Source: DASSBG01 sp035699085 (GTDB lineage Bacteria > Pseudomonadota > Gammaproteobacteria > Xanthomonadales > Rhodanobacteraceae). Taken from it: a DNA stretch of 64,000 bases. The stretch covers positions 6,151 to 70,150 of the forward strand of contig DASSBG010000031.1 in assembly GCA_035699085.1 (NCBI GenBank). Reading direction: 5' to 3'. A program made the position numbers and the translations under genes. The notes beneath the pieces were generated by a model. The model worked only from the letters and a program-made list of their open reading frames with translations, was not told the origin of the DNA and did no database searches. Shown here piece by piece: positions 1-7,624 of this stretch. Within the stretch, counting starts at the first letter, position 1. Each line of letters opens with the position of its first letter.

Positions 1-433
1 CATCGGCAACGCAGGCCGCCGCCGTCATCGCGCAATCGGCGGCGGCGCGCGCGGCGATCCAGGTGCCGGCAACGATCGGGCTGCTGGCATCGAATGCGTA
101 GTGGCCGAGCGCGCCATTGATGCCGGCGGGCACGCGGTCGCGGCGCAGCCCGCGTGCCGGGAAGGCACCGGGCAGCATGCAGCCGTCGCGGCCGTCGGCT
201 TGCCAGCGGGCGTAGGCGCCGCGCAGGAAGTCGACGAAGCCGGCATCGTGCACGCGCAGCAGGCAGTCGTCGTCAAACGCGCGCGGTGGAGACAGCGCGA
301 GGCCGGCGCGCTGCAACGCGGCAACGATGTAATCGACCCGCGCCGGCATCTCGAAGCACGGCACCAGCTCGCCGCGGTGCAGCTCCATGCCGCCATCGTG
401 CAAGGCGTGCTGCGGCGAATGGATGACGCGCAT
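1..433 (-). CDS. Histone deacetylase-like / acetylpolyamine amidohydrolase, 3' part cut by window edge
   Basis: The frame is open from an ATG at 433 to the window edge, giving the first 144 residues without a stop. It begins MRVIHSPQHALHDGG and continues with a pattern typical of the arginase/deacetylase-fold family: ELVPCFEMPARVDYI near residues 21-35, then HDAGFVDFLRGAY, where a short helix carries the substrate near the zinc site. Family members are zinc amidohydrolases that remove acetyl groups from acetyl-lysine or acetylpolyamines. The catalytic His-Asp ligands normally lie further downstream and are outside the window, so activity cannot be judged. Close relatives called acetylpolyamine amidohydrolase share this N-terminus. 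The assignment to the superfamily is fairly safe; the substrate is not. Confidence 0.75.
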   Translation of the reverse strand, partial: MRVIHSPQHALHDGGMELHRGELVPCFEMPARVDYIVAALQRAGLALSPPRAFDDDCLLRVHDAGFVDFLRGAYARWQADGRDGCMLPGAFPARGLRRDRVPAGINGALGHYAFDASSPIVAGTWIAARAAADCAMTAAACVAD

Positions 434-526
434 GTGCAAACTCCGGGCAAGGAACTGGCATTCTAAGTGGTGCGCCTGGCGGCGAATGCAGCAGCGCGAA
501 CGCAGCCACAATCTGCGCGGCACGGG

Positions 527-1066
527 TCACGCCAGTGGCCAGCGTGCCAGCGGCTGGTAGCGCGACTGCCCCAGCAGGCTGCGCACCAGCACGAATTCGT
601 GCACGCGCCAGCTGATGGGCACCACCGGCTCCGGCGCCACCGCACGCGCGGCGTAACCGAGCGTCAGGTGCGGCTCGAACGGCTGGCGATCCGGCGGCAG
701 CAGACCCTCGGCGCATAGCCGCTCGTCCAGCTGCGCGCGCAAGGCTTGCAGCGGCCGGCACGGCTGCCCCGGCCGCAGCACCAGCGGCGCGCGCCTGCGC
801 CGCGCCGCGAAAGTCGCCAGTTCGTCAAGCACAAGCTCGAACGCCGGCAGCCGCACCCGTGCGGACGCCGCTTTCACCGCCGCCACCCGCTCCGCCGGCA
901 GGCCCTCAAAATCGCCGAGAAACTGGAGAGTGAGATGCAGCCGCGCCGCCGCCAGCGGCTTTCCGGGCAACCCATGCCGCGCATACTGCGCCGCCGCCAG
1001 CGCCGCGAGCTCGCCGGCCACGGCCGCGTCGGGAAAAACCGCCAGGAACAAGCGCTCGCTCGCCAT
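527..1066 (-). CDS. thpR: RNA 2',3'-cyclic phosphodiesterase (LigT/ThpR, 2H family)
   Basis: A 179-residue protein with the two HxTx motifs of the 2H phosphoesterase superfamily: HLTL at residues 44-47, followed by QFLG, and HLTL at 133-136, followed by GY. These histidines are the paired catalytic residues. Family members open 2',3'-cyclic phosphates on RNA ends to 2'-phosphate and act in the cytoplasm. Length and motif spacing fit ThpR. I chose the ATG at 1066 (MASERLFLAVFPD) over a start 33 bases upstream, because family proteins begin directly with the first beta strand RLFLAVFP. It is transcribed toward the deacetylase-like gene, 93 bases away. Confidence 0.9.
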   Translation of the reverse strand: MASERLFLAVFPDAAVAGELAALAAAQYARHGLPGKPLAAARLHLTLQFLGDFEGLPAERVAAVKAASARVRLPAFELVLDELATFAARRRRAPLVLRPGQPCRPLQALRAQLDERLCAEGLLPPDRQPFEPHLTLGYAARAVAPEPVVPISWRVHEFVLVRSLLGQSRYQPLARWPLA

Positions 1067-1216
1067 CACCACGCCAGTATCGCCGATCCCCGCGCGCATC
1101 CGCGAAGCCCGGGCCGGCGTGCAGCGGCGGCTGGCGGCGTAGACTCGGCGACGGCCAGCGGCATTGCGTGTGCCTACGGCCAGCTATCCTGCTGCAACCA
1201 AAGAAAGGTGCCGCAC

Positions 1217-1708
1217 ATGAACGAGCCAGGCCCTGGCGACCGCATCGAGCAGGCGGCGCTGATCCACGCGCCACGTCGGGATGTCTGGCGCGCACTGGCC
1301 GATGCCGAAGCCTTCGGCACCTGGTTCGGCGTAGACCTCGCCGGCAAGCGCTTCATGCCGGGCCAGTCCGTCAGCGGCCACCTCACACCAGCCGGCTACC
1401 AGCACCTGCTGTGGGAGGTGGTGATCGAGCGCATCGAGCCGGAGCGGCTGCTGTCGTTCCGCTGGCACCCCTATGCCATTGATCCCACCGTCGACTACTC
1501 GGCCGAGCCGACCACGCTGGTGACATTCTCGCTGGCGGATGAGAACGGCGGCGGCACCCGGCTGCGGATCAGCGAAGCTGGTTTCGACGCGATCCCGGCG
1601 GCGCGCCGCGAGGAGGCATGGCGCATGAACCGTGAGGGCTGGCGCATCCAAGCCGGCAACCTCGCCGGCTACATCGGCGGACGGCAGCAGCACCCGCCGG
1701 GCAGTTGA
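1217..1708 (+). CDS. SRPBCC / AHSA1-like domain protein
   Basis: A 163-residue protein with a START-like (SRPBCC, activator of Hsp90 ATPase homolog 1-type) fold. The sequence IHAPRRDVWRALADAEAFGTW is the typical first helix pair, and later LRISEAGFDAIPAARR followed by NREGW is the usual C-terminal helix signature. Bacterial members bind small hydrophobic ligands or act as stress proteins; the ligand cannot be told from sequence. A Shine-Dalgarno-like AAAGGTG ends about seven bases before the ATG. In other genomes such genes are often next to an ArsR regulator, but none is present here. Confidence 0.85.
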   Translation: MNEPGPGDRIEQAALIHAPRRDVWRALADAEAFGTWFGVDLAGKRFMPGQSVSGHLTPAGYQHLLWEVVIERIEPERLLSFRWHPYAIDPTVDYSAEPTTLVTFSLADENGGGTRLRISEAGFDAIPAARREEAWRMNREGWRIQAGNLAGYIGGRQQHPPGS

Positions 1709-1829
1709 CGCCGGCCGGGCGGCACGGAGCGTGACGCAGGCCATGCGCGGAGCGGGACGGTGGTCCGGTTTTGTGGCCCCGCATGGCGTATGATGCTGAT
1801 TCCACGAAGAAGATTGCCACCGACGCAGC

Positions 1830-3182
1830 ATGCAACCCGCGCCATCCGTTTCCCTGGCCAACGTCATGGACTTGTTGCTCGACGCCATCTGCGTCGTCGA
1901 CGTCGAGGGCCGCTATCTGTTTGTCAGCGCCGCCTGCGAGCGCATCTTCGGCTACACGCCCGAAGAACTGCTGGGCCGGCCCATGATCGACCTGGTGCAC
2001 CCGGACGACCGCGAGCGCACCATGGGCGCGGTCGGCCGCATCATGGACGGCAAGCCGGAGCTCCACTTCGAGAACCGCTACGTGCGCAAGGATGGCCAGG
2101 TCGTGCACATCATGTGGTCGGCGCGCTGGTCGGAGTCCCACCAGGCACGCATTGCCGTGGCGCGCGAAATCACGGAGCGCAAGCACGCCGAGGCGATGCA
2201 GTCGGCGCTGTTCGCCATTTCGGAAAGCGCGCATGCGGCGGAGGACCTGCAGGCGCTGTTTCGCCGCATCCACCAGATCATCGGCGAGCTGCTGCCGGCG
2301 CACAACTTCTTCGTCGCGCTGTACGACGAGAAGAAGGACGAGCTGAGCTTTCCTTACTTCGTCGACGAGCATGACCCGCCGCCGACCCCGCGCGAGCTGG
2401 ATTCGGGCACGCTCACCGCGGAAGTGATCCGCAGCGGCCAGGCGCTGCTGCTGACGCCGGACAGCCGCGTGGCCGGCCAGAACGACATCGTCTTCGGCCG
2501 CGACTCGCTCGACTGGCTCGGCGTGCCGCTGAACTCGCCCAAGGGCATCATCGGCGCGCTGGTGGTGCAGAGCTACTCGGGCGAGGTGCGCTACACCGAG
2601 CGCGACAAGGCGCTGCTGCAGTTCGTCTCCAACCAGATCGCCTCGGCCATCTCGCGCAAACAGGCGGAGACCTGGCTGCAATACATCGCCCACCACGACC
2701 CGCTCACCAACCTGCCCAACCGCGAGCTGCTGCACGAACGCCTGCGCACCGCGCTGGCCACCGCGCGCCTCGGCGACCAGCGGCTGGCGCTGCTTTACAT
2801 CGACCTCGACGGCTTCAAGCAGGTCAACGACCACTTCGGCCACGCCACCGGCGACCTGCTGCTGCAGGCGGTGGCCGAGCGCATCCGCCACTGCGTGCGC
2901 GACTCCGACACCGTCGGCCGCAGCGGCGGCGACGAGTTCGTGGTGCTGCTGCACAACAGCGGCCACCCCGAGCACGTCAGCGCCATCGCCGAAAAGATCC
3001 GCCTCGCCCTGGCCCAGCCCTTCGATCTCGCCGGCCAGCAGATGCGCATTGCCGCCAGCATCGGCGTCGCCATCTGCTCCGACGACACCGGCGAAGGCAA
3101 GCAGCTCATCCGCAGCGCCGACGAAGCCATGTACGCCGCCAAGAAAGCCGGCGGCAACCGCACCCTCGTCGCCGAAGCCTGA
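1830..3182 (+). CDS. Diguanylate cyclase with PAS and GAF sensor domains
   Basis: A 450-residue signalling enzyme that should make cyclic di-GMP from two GTP. Domains in order: PAS (about 10-118, with the PAC-like end ITERKHAE), GAF (about 128-275), and GGDEF (about 284-447). The active-site loop is an intact GGDEF at 366-370. An intact inhibitory I-site RxxD (RDSD, 357-360) lies five residues before it, so product feedback is expected. There is no membrane segment, so it is a cytoplasmic sensor; the PAS and GAF ligands are unknown. A degraded copy of its 3' half lies at 3966-4268, on the far side of a membrane-protein gene. Confidence 0.93.
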   Translation: MQPAPSVSLANVMDLLLDAICVVDVEGRYLFVSAACERIFGYTPEELLGRPMIDLVHPDDRERTMGAVGRIMDGKPELHFENRYVRKDGQVVHIMWSARWSESHQARIAVAREITERKHAEAMQSALFAISESAHAAEDLQALFRRIHQIIGELLPAHNFFVALYDEKKDELSFPYFVDEHDPPPTPRELDSGTLTAEVIRSGQALLLTPDSRVAGQNDIVFGRDSLDWLGVPLNSPKGIIGALVVQSYSGEVRYTERDKALLQFVSNQIASAISRKQAETWLQYIAHHDPLTNLPNRELLHERLRTALATARLGDQRLALLYIDLDGFKQVNDHFGHATGDLLLQAVAERIRHCVRDSDTVGRSGGDEFVVLLHNSGHPEHVSAIAEKIRLALAQPFDLAGQQMRIAASIGVAICSDDTGEGKQLIRSADEAMYAAKKAGGNRTLVAEA

Positions 3183-3386
3183 GGGCGGCGCCTCCTGGCG
3201 CAGCGCGTGCGCCGTTGCGGCGCGTCAAACTGGGTGGCGCGCCCGACGCGTGGGGGCACTGCCTCGGCCTACCAGCACCCCGCGTTTCGTGCCAGTGCGC
3301 GGCGTGGCGGACGACGGCCGCCAACGCCGGCGCCATCGCCAATGGTTGCCACTCCAACGCCCGCCGCCGGCACGCGTGCCAGCAAA

Positions 3387-3905
3387 TCACGACCCCAAAA
3401 CAACGAAAGCAAAGGTCACAAGATTTCTGGCAGCGTGGATGAGCGAGACCGTCAGGAACGGGCTCCTACCCGATTCGTCACAGGCAAGAAACGCATATCC
3501 GAGAACCACTCCTATCAGTGTCGCGGCGGCAATGTAATACGCGCTATACCAATGGGCAGCGCCGAATCCTACGGCGGATACAAGAACCAGCGTGCCGCTT
3601 CGACGACACCCAAAGCGCTGCAGAATCCTGATCGGCAGCCACTGATGAACAAAAGTCTCCAACGGCGGCCCCAACACGCATGTGGCAAAGAACATCTCGA
3701 CGACGCCATCAGGGAACTTCGGGCCGGCCTCCAGGCCAAACGTGACGCAAAACGCTGCGAGCGGGAGTACGACGGCGTACGAGAGTGCGACATTCCAGAG
3801 AACAAAGCCCGGCATGCTGCTCGCCCTGATCCGGCGATCCAGCTTCTGCACGAAGTCAACAGCCGCCTGCAGCGTCGTGGCAGCACGCAAACGATCAGTT
3901 GTCAT
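3387..3905 (-). CDS. Short CPBP-family intramembrane protease-like protein (possible immunity protein)
   Basis: A 172-residue, strongly hydrophobic protein with about four membrane segments. It keeps three CPBP/Abi family landmarks: a glutamate in PPLETFVHQW (E83), FxxxH as FGAAH (114-118), and HxxxN as HAARN (157-161). The usual EExxxR first motif is reduced to a single glutamate with no arginine at the expected place, so proteolytic activity is doubtful. CPBP proteins are CAAX-prenyl-protease-like metalloproteases, and many bacteriocin loci carry one for self-immunity. It lies downstream, on the same strand, of the peptide exporter and a fuller CPBP gene, separated from them by a cyclase-gene remnant. 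Immunity is inference from context. Confidence 0.65.
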   Translation of the reverse strand: MTTDRLRAATTLQAAVDFVQKLDRRIRASSMPGFVLWNVALSYAVVLPLAAFCVTFGLEAGPKFPDGVVEMFFATCVLGPPLETFVHQWLPIRILQRFGCRRSGTLVLVSAVGFGAAHWYSAYYIAAATLIGVVLGYAFLACDESGRSPFLTVSLIHAARNLVTFAFVVLGS

Positions 3906-3965
3906 GACTTTCCTTATTCGTCGAAGCCGTAGCCTAGGTCATTACAAACCCCCTGGGGACAATCA

Positions 3966-4268
3966 CGCTGGTGGCGCAGGGCTACTCAGCCTCAATCGCT
4001 ACACGACCGGGACAAGGCGCTGCTGCAGTTAGTCTCCAACCAGATCGCCTCGGCCATCTCGCGCTGGCAGGCGGAGACCTTGGCTGCAGCACATCGCCCA
4101 CCACGACCCGCCCACCAACCTGCCCAACCGCAAGCTGCTGCACAAGCGCCTGCGCACCGCACTGGGCGACCGGGGCACGGCGACCAGCGGCTGGCTCTGC
4201 TTTACATCGACCTCAACGGCTCCCAGCGATTCAACGACCACTTCGGCCATGTCACCGGCGACCCGCGC
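3966..4268 (+). pseudogene. Decayed fragment of a PAS-GAF-GGDEF cyclase gene
   Basis: This stretch is a degraded copy of bases about 2556-2863 of the intact diguanylate cyclase gene, covering the end of GAF and the start of GGDEF. Shared runs include the codons for DKALLQ-VSNQIASAIS and for QRLALLYIDL. Small insertions and deletions shift the frame several times, for example in the segment matching LQYIAHHD. Similarity stops near 4263, before the catalytic loop would appear. It is on the same strand as the intact gene. Its position suggests that a duplication or recombination accompanied the arrival of the membrane-protein genes here. Confidence 0.85.
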
Positions 4269-4285
4269 GATGCCATCTACTCCAC

Positions 4286-5146
4286 TTAGCGGCTTCGCAT
4301 ACTGCCGTCGACAGGGGCACTGTTGCCGAAACCCGGAGCCGTCTCCATCCAGTGCTTTCGTTCATGTATTACGAGCCAATATAGAATCGGCGTCGCTATA
4401 ATGAACATTACAATTTGGACGGTCCAGTTTGAGAGAGAGGAGACATTACTAACTGATCGCGTCCATTGGATATCGTGGTAGTACTGAAGAAGAAACGCCA
4501 TCAGGTTGTGCACTGCGTGGACCATCATGCACATCGTCAGAGATTGATAGCGCAAATACAAAACACACATTACTACTGAGAATATAAAAACGGCGAGATA
4601 CTCCGGGCGCGCGAAGTGCAACAGCGTGAAAATAAACGAGGTCACCACAACGCCAACAACAACCCCATACCGATCCGCCAGCCGGCCCAGCAGAAGTCCG
4701 CGGAATACGAATTCTTCGGCCGCAGGTCCAACCATCGTCGACGCGACGATGAAGCTAATAACCCTCCACGAGAGTAATGGAGCTGGGTTTCCTGCTTCTG
4801 TATGAAGATTGAAAAAGTTGTAGGCAAAATGGAGGTTGGCTTTTGATACAGCGATTATTTCGATCGCATTCTCGCCCAGCTCGAACATCAGGATGATGAT
4901 CGGCCACATCACCATCATCTGTGGCCAACATGATGGCCAACGCGGCCCGAATACCTTACCGATTTCCATACCATTGGCTCGAGCAACGCTCCAGAGAGCA
5001 CCAACCATCATCAGGTACATCACTACTTGGCATGCTCGCGAAACATAGTACTGGTCTACATTAAACATCGCGCCGACCGCCACTTCCAGGAATCCGCGGA
5101 TGACGATCGCCGCGATGATTGTGCAGAGGATGTCCCGAATTCTCAT
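4286..5146 (-). CDS. CPBP family intramembrane metalloprotease (likely bacteriocin immunity)
   Basis: A 286-residue polytopic membrane protein with all CPBP (Abi) motifs: EEFVFRG (EE at 144-145, R149), FxxxH as FTLLH (173-177), and HxxxN as HAVHN (210-214). These build the metal site of CAAX-protease-like enzymes. In bacteriocin gene clusters, CPBP proteins commonly protect the producer. The gene starts 65 bases downstream of the double-glycine peptide gene on the same strand, with a hairpin between them. Its base composition is clearly lower in GC than its neighbours (26 G+C in the 60 bases from 4381), which suggests transfer. A maturation role for the protease is the main alternative. Confidence 0.88.
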   Translation of the reverse strand: MRIRDILCTIIAAIVIRGFLEVAVGAMFNVDQYYVSRACQVVMYLMMVGALWSVARANGMEIGKVFGPRWPSCWPQMMVMWPIIILMFELGENAIEIIAVSKANLHFAYNFFNLHTEAGNPAPLLSWRVISFIVASTMVGPAAEEFVFRGLLLGRLADRYGVVVGVVVTSFIFTLLHFARPEYLAVFIFSVVMCVLYLRYQSLTMCMMVHAVHNLMAFLLQYYHDIQWTRSVSNVSSLSNWTVQIVMFIIATPILYWLVIHERKHWMETAPGFGNSAPVDGSMRSR

Positions 5147-5169
5147 GGAGTGCTAACCCCTTGGCAAAC

Positions 5170-5198
5170 GCTCTGCCCTGAGTCCATCAGGGCAGAGC
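5170..5198 (-). terminator. Hairpin between peptide gene and CPBP gene
   Basis: A perfect 11-bp inverted repeat, GCTCTGCCCTG and CAGGGCAGAGC, with a 7-base loop. It lies just past the stop codon of the peptide gene and 24 bases before the CPBP start. On the transcribed (minus) strand it is followed only by GTTTGCC, a poor U-tract, so it looks like an attenuator or mRNA-stabilising hairpin rather than a strong terminator. This arrangement would let the peptide mRNA outnumber that of the immunity gene. Confidence 0.6.
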
Positions 5199-5210
5199 AT
5201 GGGTGACCGG

Positions 5211-5408
5211 TCAGTGCGTGGCGTCGTAGATTTCGCCGCCAAGCCAGCTGCCGAAGTCGTTGATACCACGAGCAACGTCGTCGATCGCCTTTCCGACTTC
5301 AGACGTGGGGTTTGTTATCGGATTTCGCAGGCTTCCGCTATCGTCATCATCGCCGCAGCTTCCGCCGCCACCAACCGATACAACGTCAAGCATATTCATC
5401 GAACGCAT
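5211..5408 (-). CDS. Double-glycine leader peptide, putative bacteriocin-like precursor
   Basis: A 65-residue peptide. I start it at the ATG at 5408, because AGAGGAAA sits about six bases upstream; an upstream in-frame extension is possible but lacks such a site. The N-terminus MRSMNMLDVVSVGGGG fits the double-glycine leader consensus if cleavage follows G15: M at -12, N at -11, D at -8, V at -7, V at -4, GG at -2/-1. The predicted mature part is about 50 residues, starting GSCGDDDDSGS and ending in an amphipathic stretch GINDFGSWLGGEIYD. It has one cysteine (C18) next to four aspartates. The C39-peptidase exporter gene ends 98 bases upstream on the same strand and is the obvious processing partner. 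No known bacteriocin is recognised. Confidence 0.72.
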   Translation of the reverse strand: MRSMNMLDVVSVGGGGSCGDDDDSGSLRNPITNPTSEVGKAIDDVARGINDFGSWLGGEIYDATH

Positions 5409-5506
5409 GATATTTCCTCTGTGAATCGCTGAGAATAACGGCCGTCCCAGCTCCGGCCCATGCCGACGCCGACGACTGTCGACCCGGCAAAACATTCAAT
5501 TCTCTG

Positions 5507-7624
5507 CTAGACCGAAATGTGTCTATCGGCAGCCAAGATGGCGCTACGGCGATGAGTAACGATGATTCGTGTGGGCCTGAGTCGCCGCACCAGCGCATTC
5601 ACGAGCCGCTCCTTTGCGGAATCAAGGTGGCTGGTGGCCTCGTCGAGGACGAGCAGGCGTGGGCGGCGATAGAGGGCGCGCGCGAGGATGACGCGCTGCT
5701 TTTGCCCGCCGGACAGGCTGGAGCCCATGTCGCCCACCAGTGACTGGTAGCCCATTGGCATGGCGGCGATGTCGTCGTGGATGGCGGCAAGGCGCGCGGC
5801 TGCCTCAACCCGTGCCGGCGTCGCCTCGGGATCGAAGAAACTGATGTTGTCAGCGATCGACCCGGCGAAAAGCTGGTCGTCCTGCATCACCGCGCCAATT
5901 TGACTGCGATAGGCATCGGATCCGAGCTTGCGGATGTCGATGCCACCGAAGCGAACTTCGCCTTCGGTAGGTTCCAGCAGCCCGAGGATCAATTTGGCGA
6001 GCGTCGTCTTGCCGCACCCCGATGGGCCGACAATGGCCACGGATTCACCCGCCTCGACACGAAAGCAGCAGTTCTTCAAGATCCATGGCTCGCCGTCGGC
6101 GTAACGGAAACCGAGGTTGCGGACCTCTATGCTGGCTTCGCCGATCACGCCTTCATATGCAATCGTTGCTGCCGGCTCCGGCTCGCTGAGCGCAATATCT
6201 GCAAGCCGCTCGGCGTGCAGCCTCAGCATGCGGAACTCGATCAGCTTGTCGATCAGCCCGGCACCGCGGCTGTGGAACTGATCGGCGTAGGCGACGAAGG
6301 CGACCAACATGCCGGCCGTGAACCTGCCGTCCAGCGCCAGCAAAGCCGCTATCCAGATCATCGCCACGCGTGCGATACCAAAGACGGCCTGGCTGAGCGC
6401 GCTGAAGGTGATGGCGAGCCGCTGTATGCCGACACTGCGGTTGATCGTCTCGACCGTGGCGTTGGCATAACGCGCGCCACGTTCGGCCTTCTTGTTGGCC
6501 AGCTTGATCGGGAGAACGCCGCGGATGGATTCCAGCAGTTCGCTCTGCTGGCGTGCGGCGTAGACGATCTGGTCTTCGTTGGCCCGGTACAGGGGCCGAA
6601 AGAATATCCAGCGAACCAGACCGTAGAGTGCGAAGGCGCCGAGCACCAGCATGGCCAGCGGAACGCTGTAGAAACACAGGACCAGCAAAGTAATGACGGA
6701 CATCAAACCGTCCAGCAGCGACCCGATGAACTGTGTTGTCAGAGTCCGCTGGATGGTATGGATGGAGCCGAAGCGCGAGACGACGTCACCAATGTGGCGT
6801 GTCTCGAACCAGCTCAGGGGCAAGCGCAACATGTGCCCGAACACATTGTTGACCCATTGCAAATTGAGCGTCGCGCCTAGCCAGGTGACGGCCCAGCTCC
6901 TCGCGGCCGTAACCAGCGTCTGGAACACGATGATGAAGAGGAACCCAATGCCGAGCAGGGTCAGCAGACTGCGATCCGCCGACACCAGTGCTTGGTCCAG
7001 CACCCACTGCATGTAGAACGGGCCGACCAAGGCGAAAACTTCCAGTGCCAGCGCCAGCACCAGGATTTGCACCAACGCAGGCACCAGGCCACGTACAGTG
7101 CCGGTCAGGGCGCGCAATGACACCTTCTGTCGGGCCTCGACCGGCTTGAAGTCAGGCGAGGGCGTCAGCTCCAGGGCTACGCCCGTGAAATGTTCGGACG
7201 CCTCTTTCAGCGACAGCGTACGCTCGCCGCGTGCCGGATCGTGGATGACGATACGGCGTCCACCGGCACGCTTCAGAACCACGAAATGGTTGAGATCCCA
7301 GTGCAGGACGCACGGCGCCTTCAGCTGGCCCAGTTCGTCCAGTTCAAGGCGCAGCGGCCGGCTGACGAAACCCAGCGCCGTCGCCATCGACATCACTCGC
7401 GCCAGGTTCGAGCCTTTCAACGATGTCGTGAACTGCCGACGCAGTCCAGGCAGGTCGACATCGTGCCCGTGATAGCGGGAGATCATCGCGAGGCAGGCCA
7501 AGCCGCATTCGGCAGCCTCGGTTTGCAGCATCACGGGCAGGCGACGCTGCCAACCGAATTGCAGGCGACCCAGTGGGCTCCCGGCTGCCGGACGCGGTGC
7601 GTCGGCGTTGCTGCCGTCAGCCAT
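5507..7624 (-). CDS. Peptidase-containing ABC exporter (C39 peptidase, TMD, NBD)
   Basis: A 705-residue inner-membrane exporter that cleaves double-glycine leaders and exports the mature peptide. The N-terminal C39 peptidase has Q34, C40 (AECGLACLAM), H113 (LNHFVVL) and D129 (IHDPARG), so the catalytic set is complete. A six-helix membrane domain follows (about 165-430). The nucleotide-binding domain has Walker A GPSGCGKTT, signature LSGGQKQR, Walker B LLVLDEATS and the switch histidine IVTHR. The protein stops soon after AADRHISV, slightly shorter at the C-terminus than typical relatives. It overlaps the HlyD gene by 8 bases. This is the CvaB/LagD-type arrangement for class II bacteriocins and microcins. 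Confidence 0.95.
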   Translation of the reverse strand: MADGSNADAPRPAAGSPLGRLQFGWQRRLPVMLQTEAAECGLACLAMISRYHGHDVDLPGLRRQFTTSLKGSNLARVMSMATALGFVSRPLRLELDELGQLKAPCVLHWDLNHFVVLKRAGGRRIVIHDPARGERTLSLKEASEHFTGVALELTPSPDFKPVEARQKVSLRALTGTVRGLVPALVQILVLALALEVFALVGPFYMQWVLDQALVSADRSLLTLLGIGFLFIIVFQTLVTAARSWAVTWLGATLNLQWVNNVFGHMLRLPLSWFETRHIGDVVSRFGSIHTIQRTLTTQFIGSLLDGLMSVITLLVLCFYSVPLAMLVLGAFALYGLVRWIFFRPLYRANEDQIVYAARQQSELLESIRGVLPIKLANKKAERGARYANATVETINRSVGIQRLAITFSALSQAVFGIARVAMIWIAALLALDGRFTAGMLVAFVAYADQFHSRGAGLIDKLIEFRMLRLHAERLADIALSEPEPAATIAYEGVIGEASIEVRNLGFRYADGEPWILKNCCFRVEAGESVAIVGPSGCGKTTLAKLILGLLEPTEGEVRFGGIDIRKLGSDAYRSQIGAVMQDDQLFAGSIADNISFFDPEATPARVEAAARLAAIHDDIAAMPMGYQSLVGDMGSSLSGGQKQRVILARALYRRPRLLVLDEATSHLDSAKERLVNALVRRLRPTRIIVTHRRSAILAADRHISV

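Noticed and set aside
3207..3932. 241-aa plus-strand ORF opposite the first CPBP gene
   Set aside because: No motif and low hydrophobic pattern; the minus strand has clear membrane segments and CPBP motifs.
4080..4289. 69-aa ORF after the first CPBP gene as a new small protein
   Set aside because: It is a frame of the decayed cyclase copy (it still reads QRLALLYIDL), not an independent gene.
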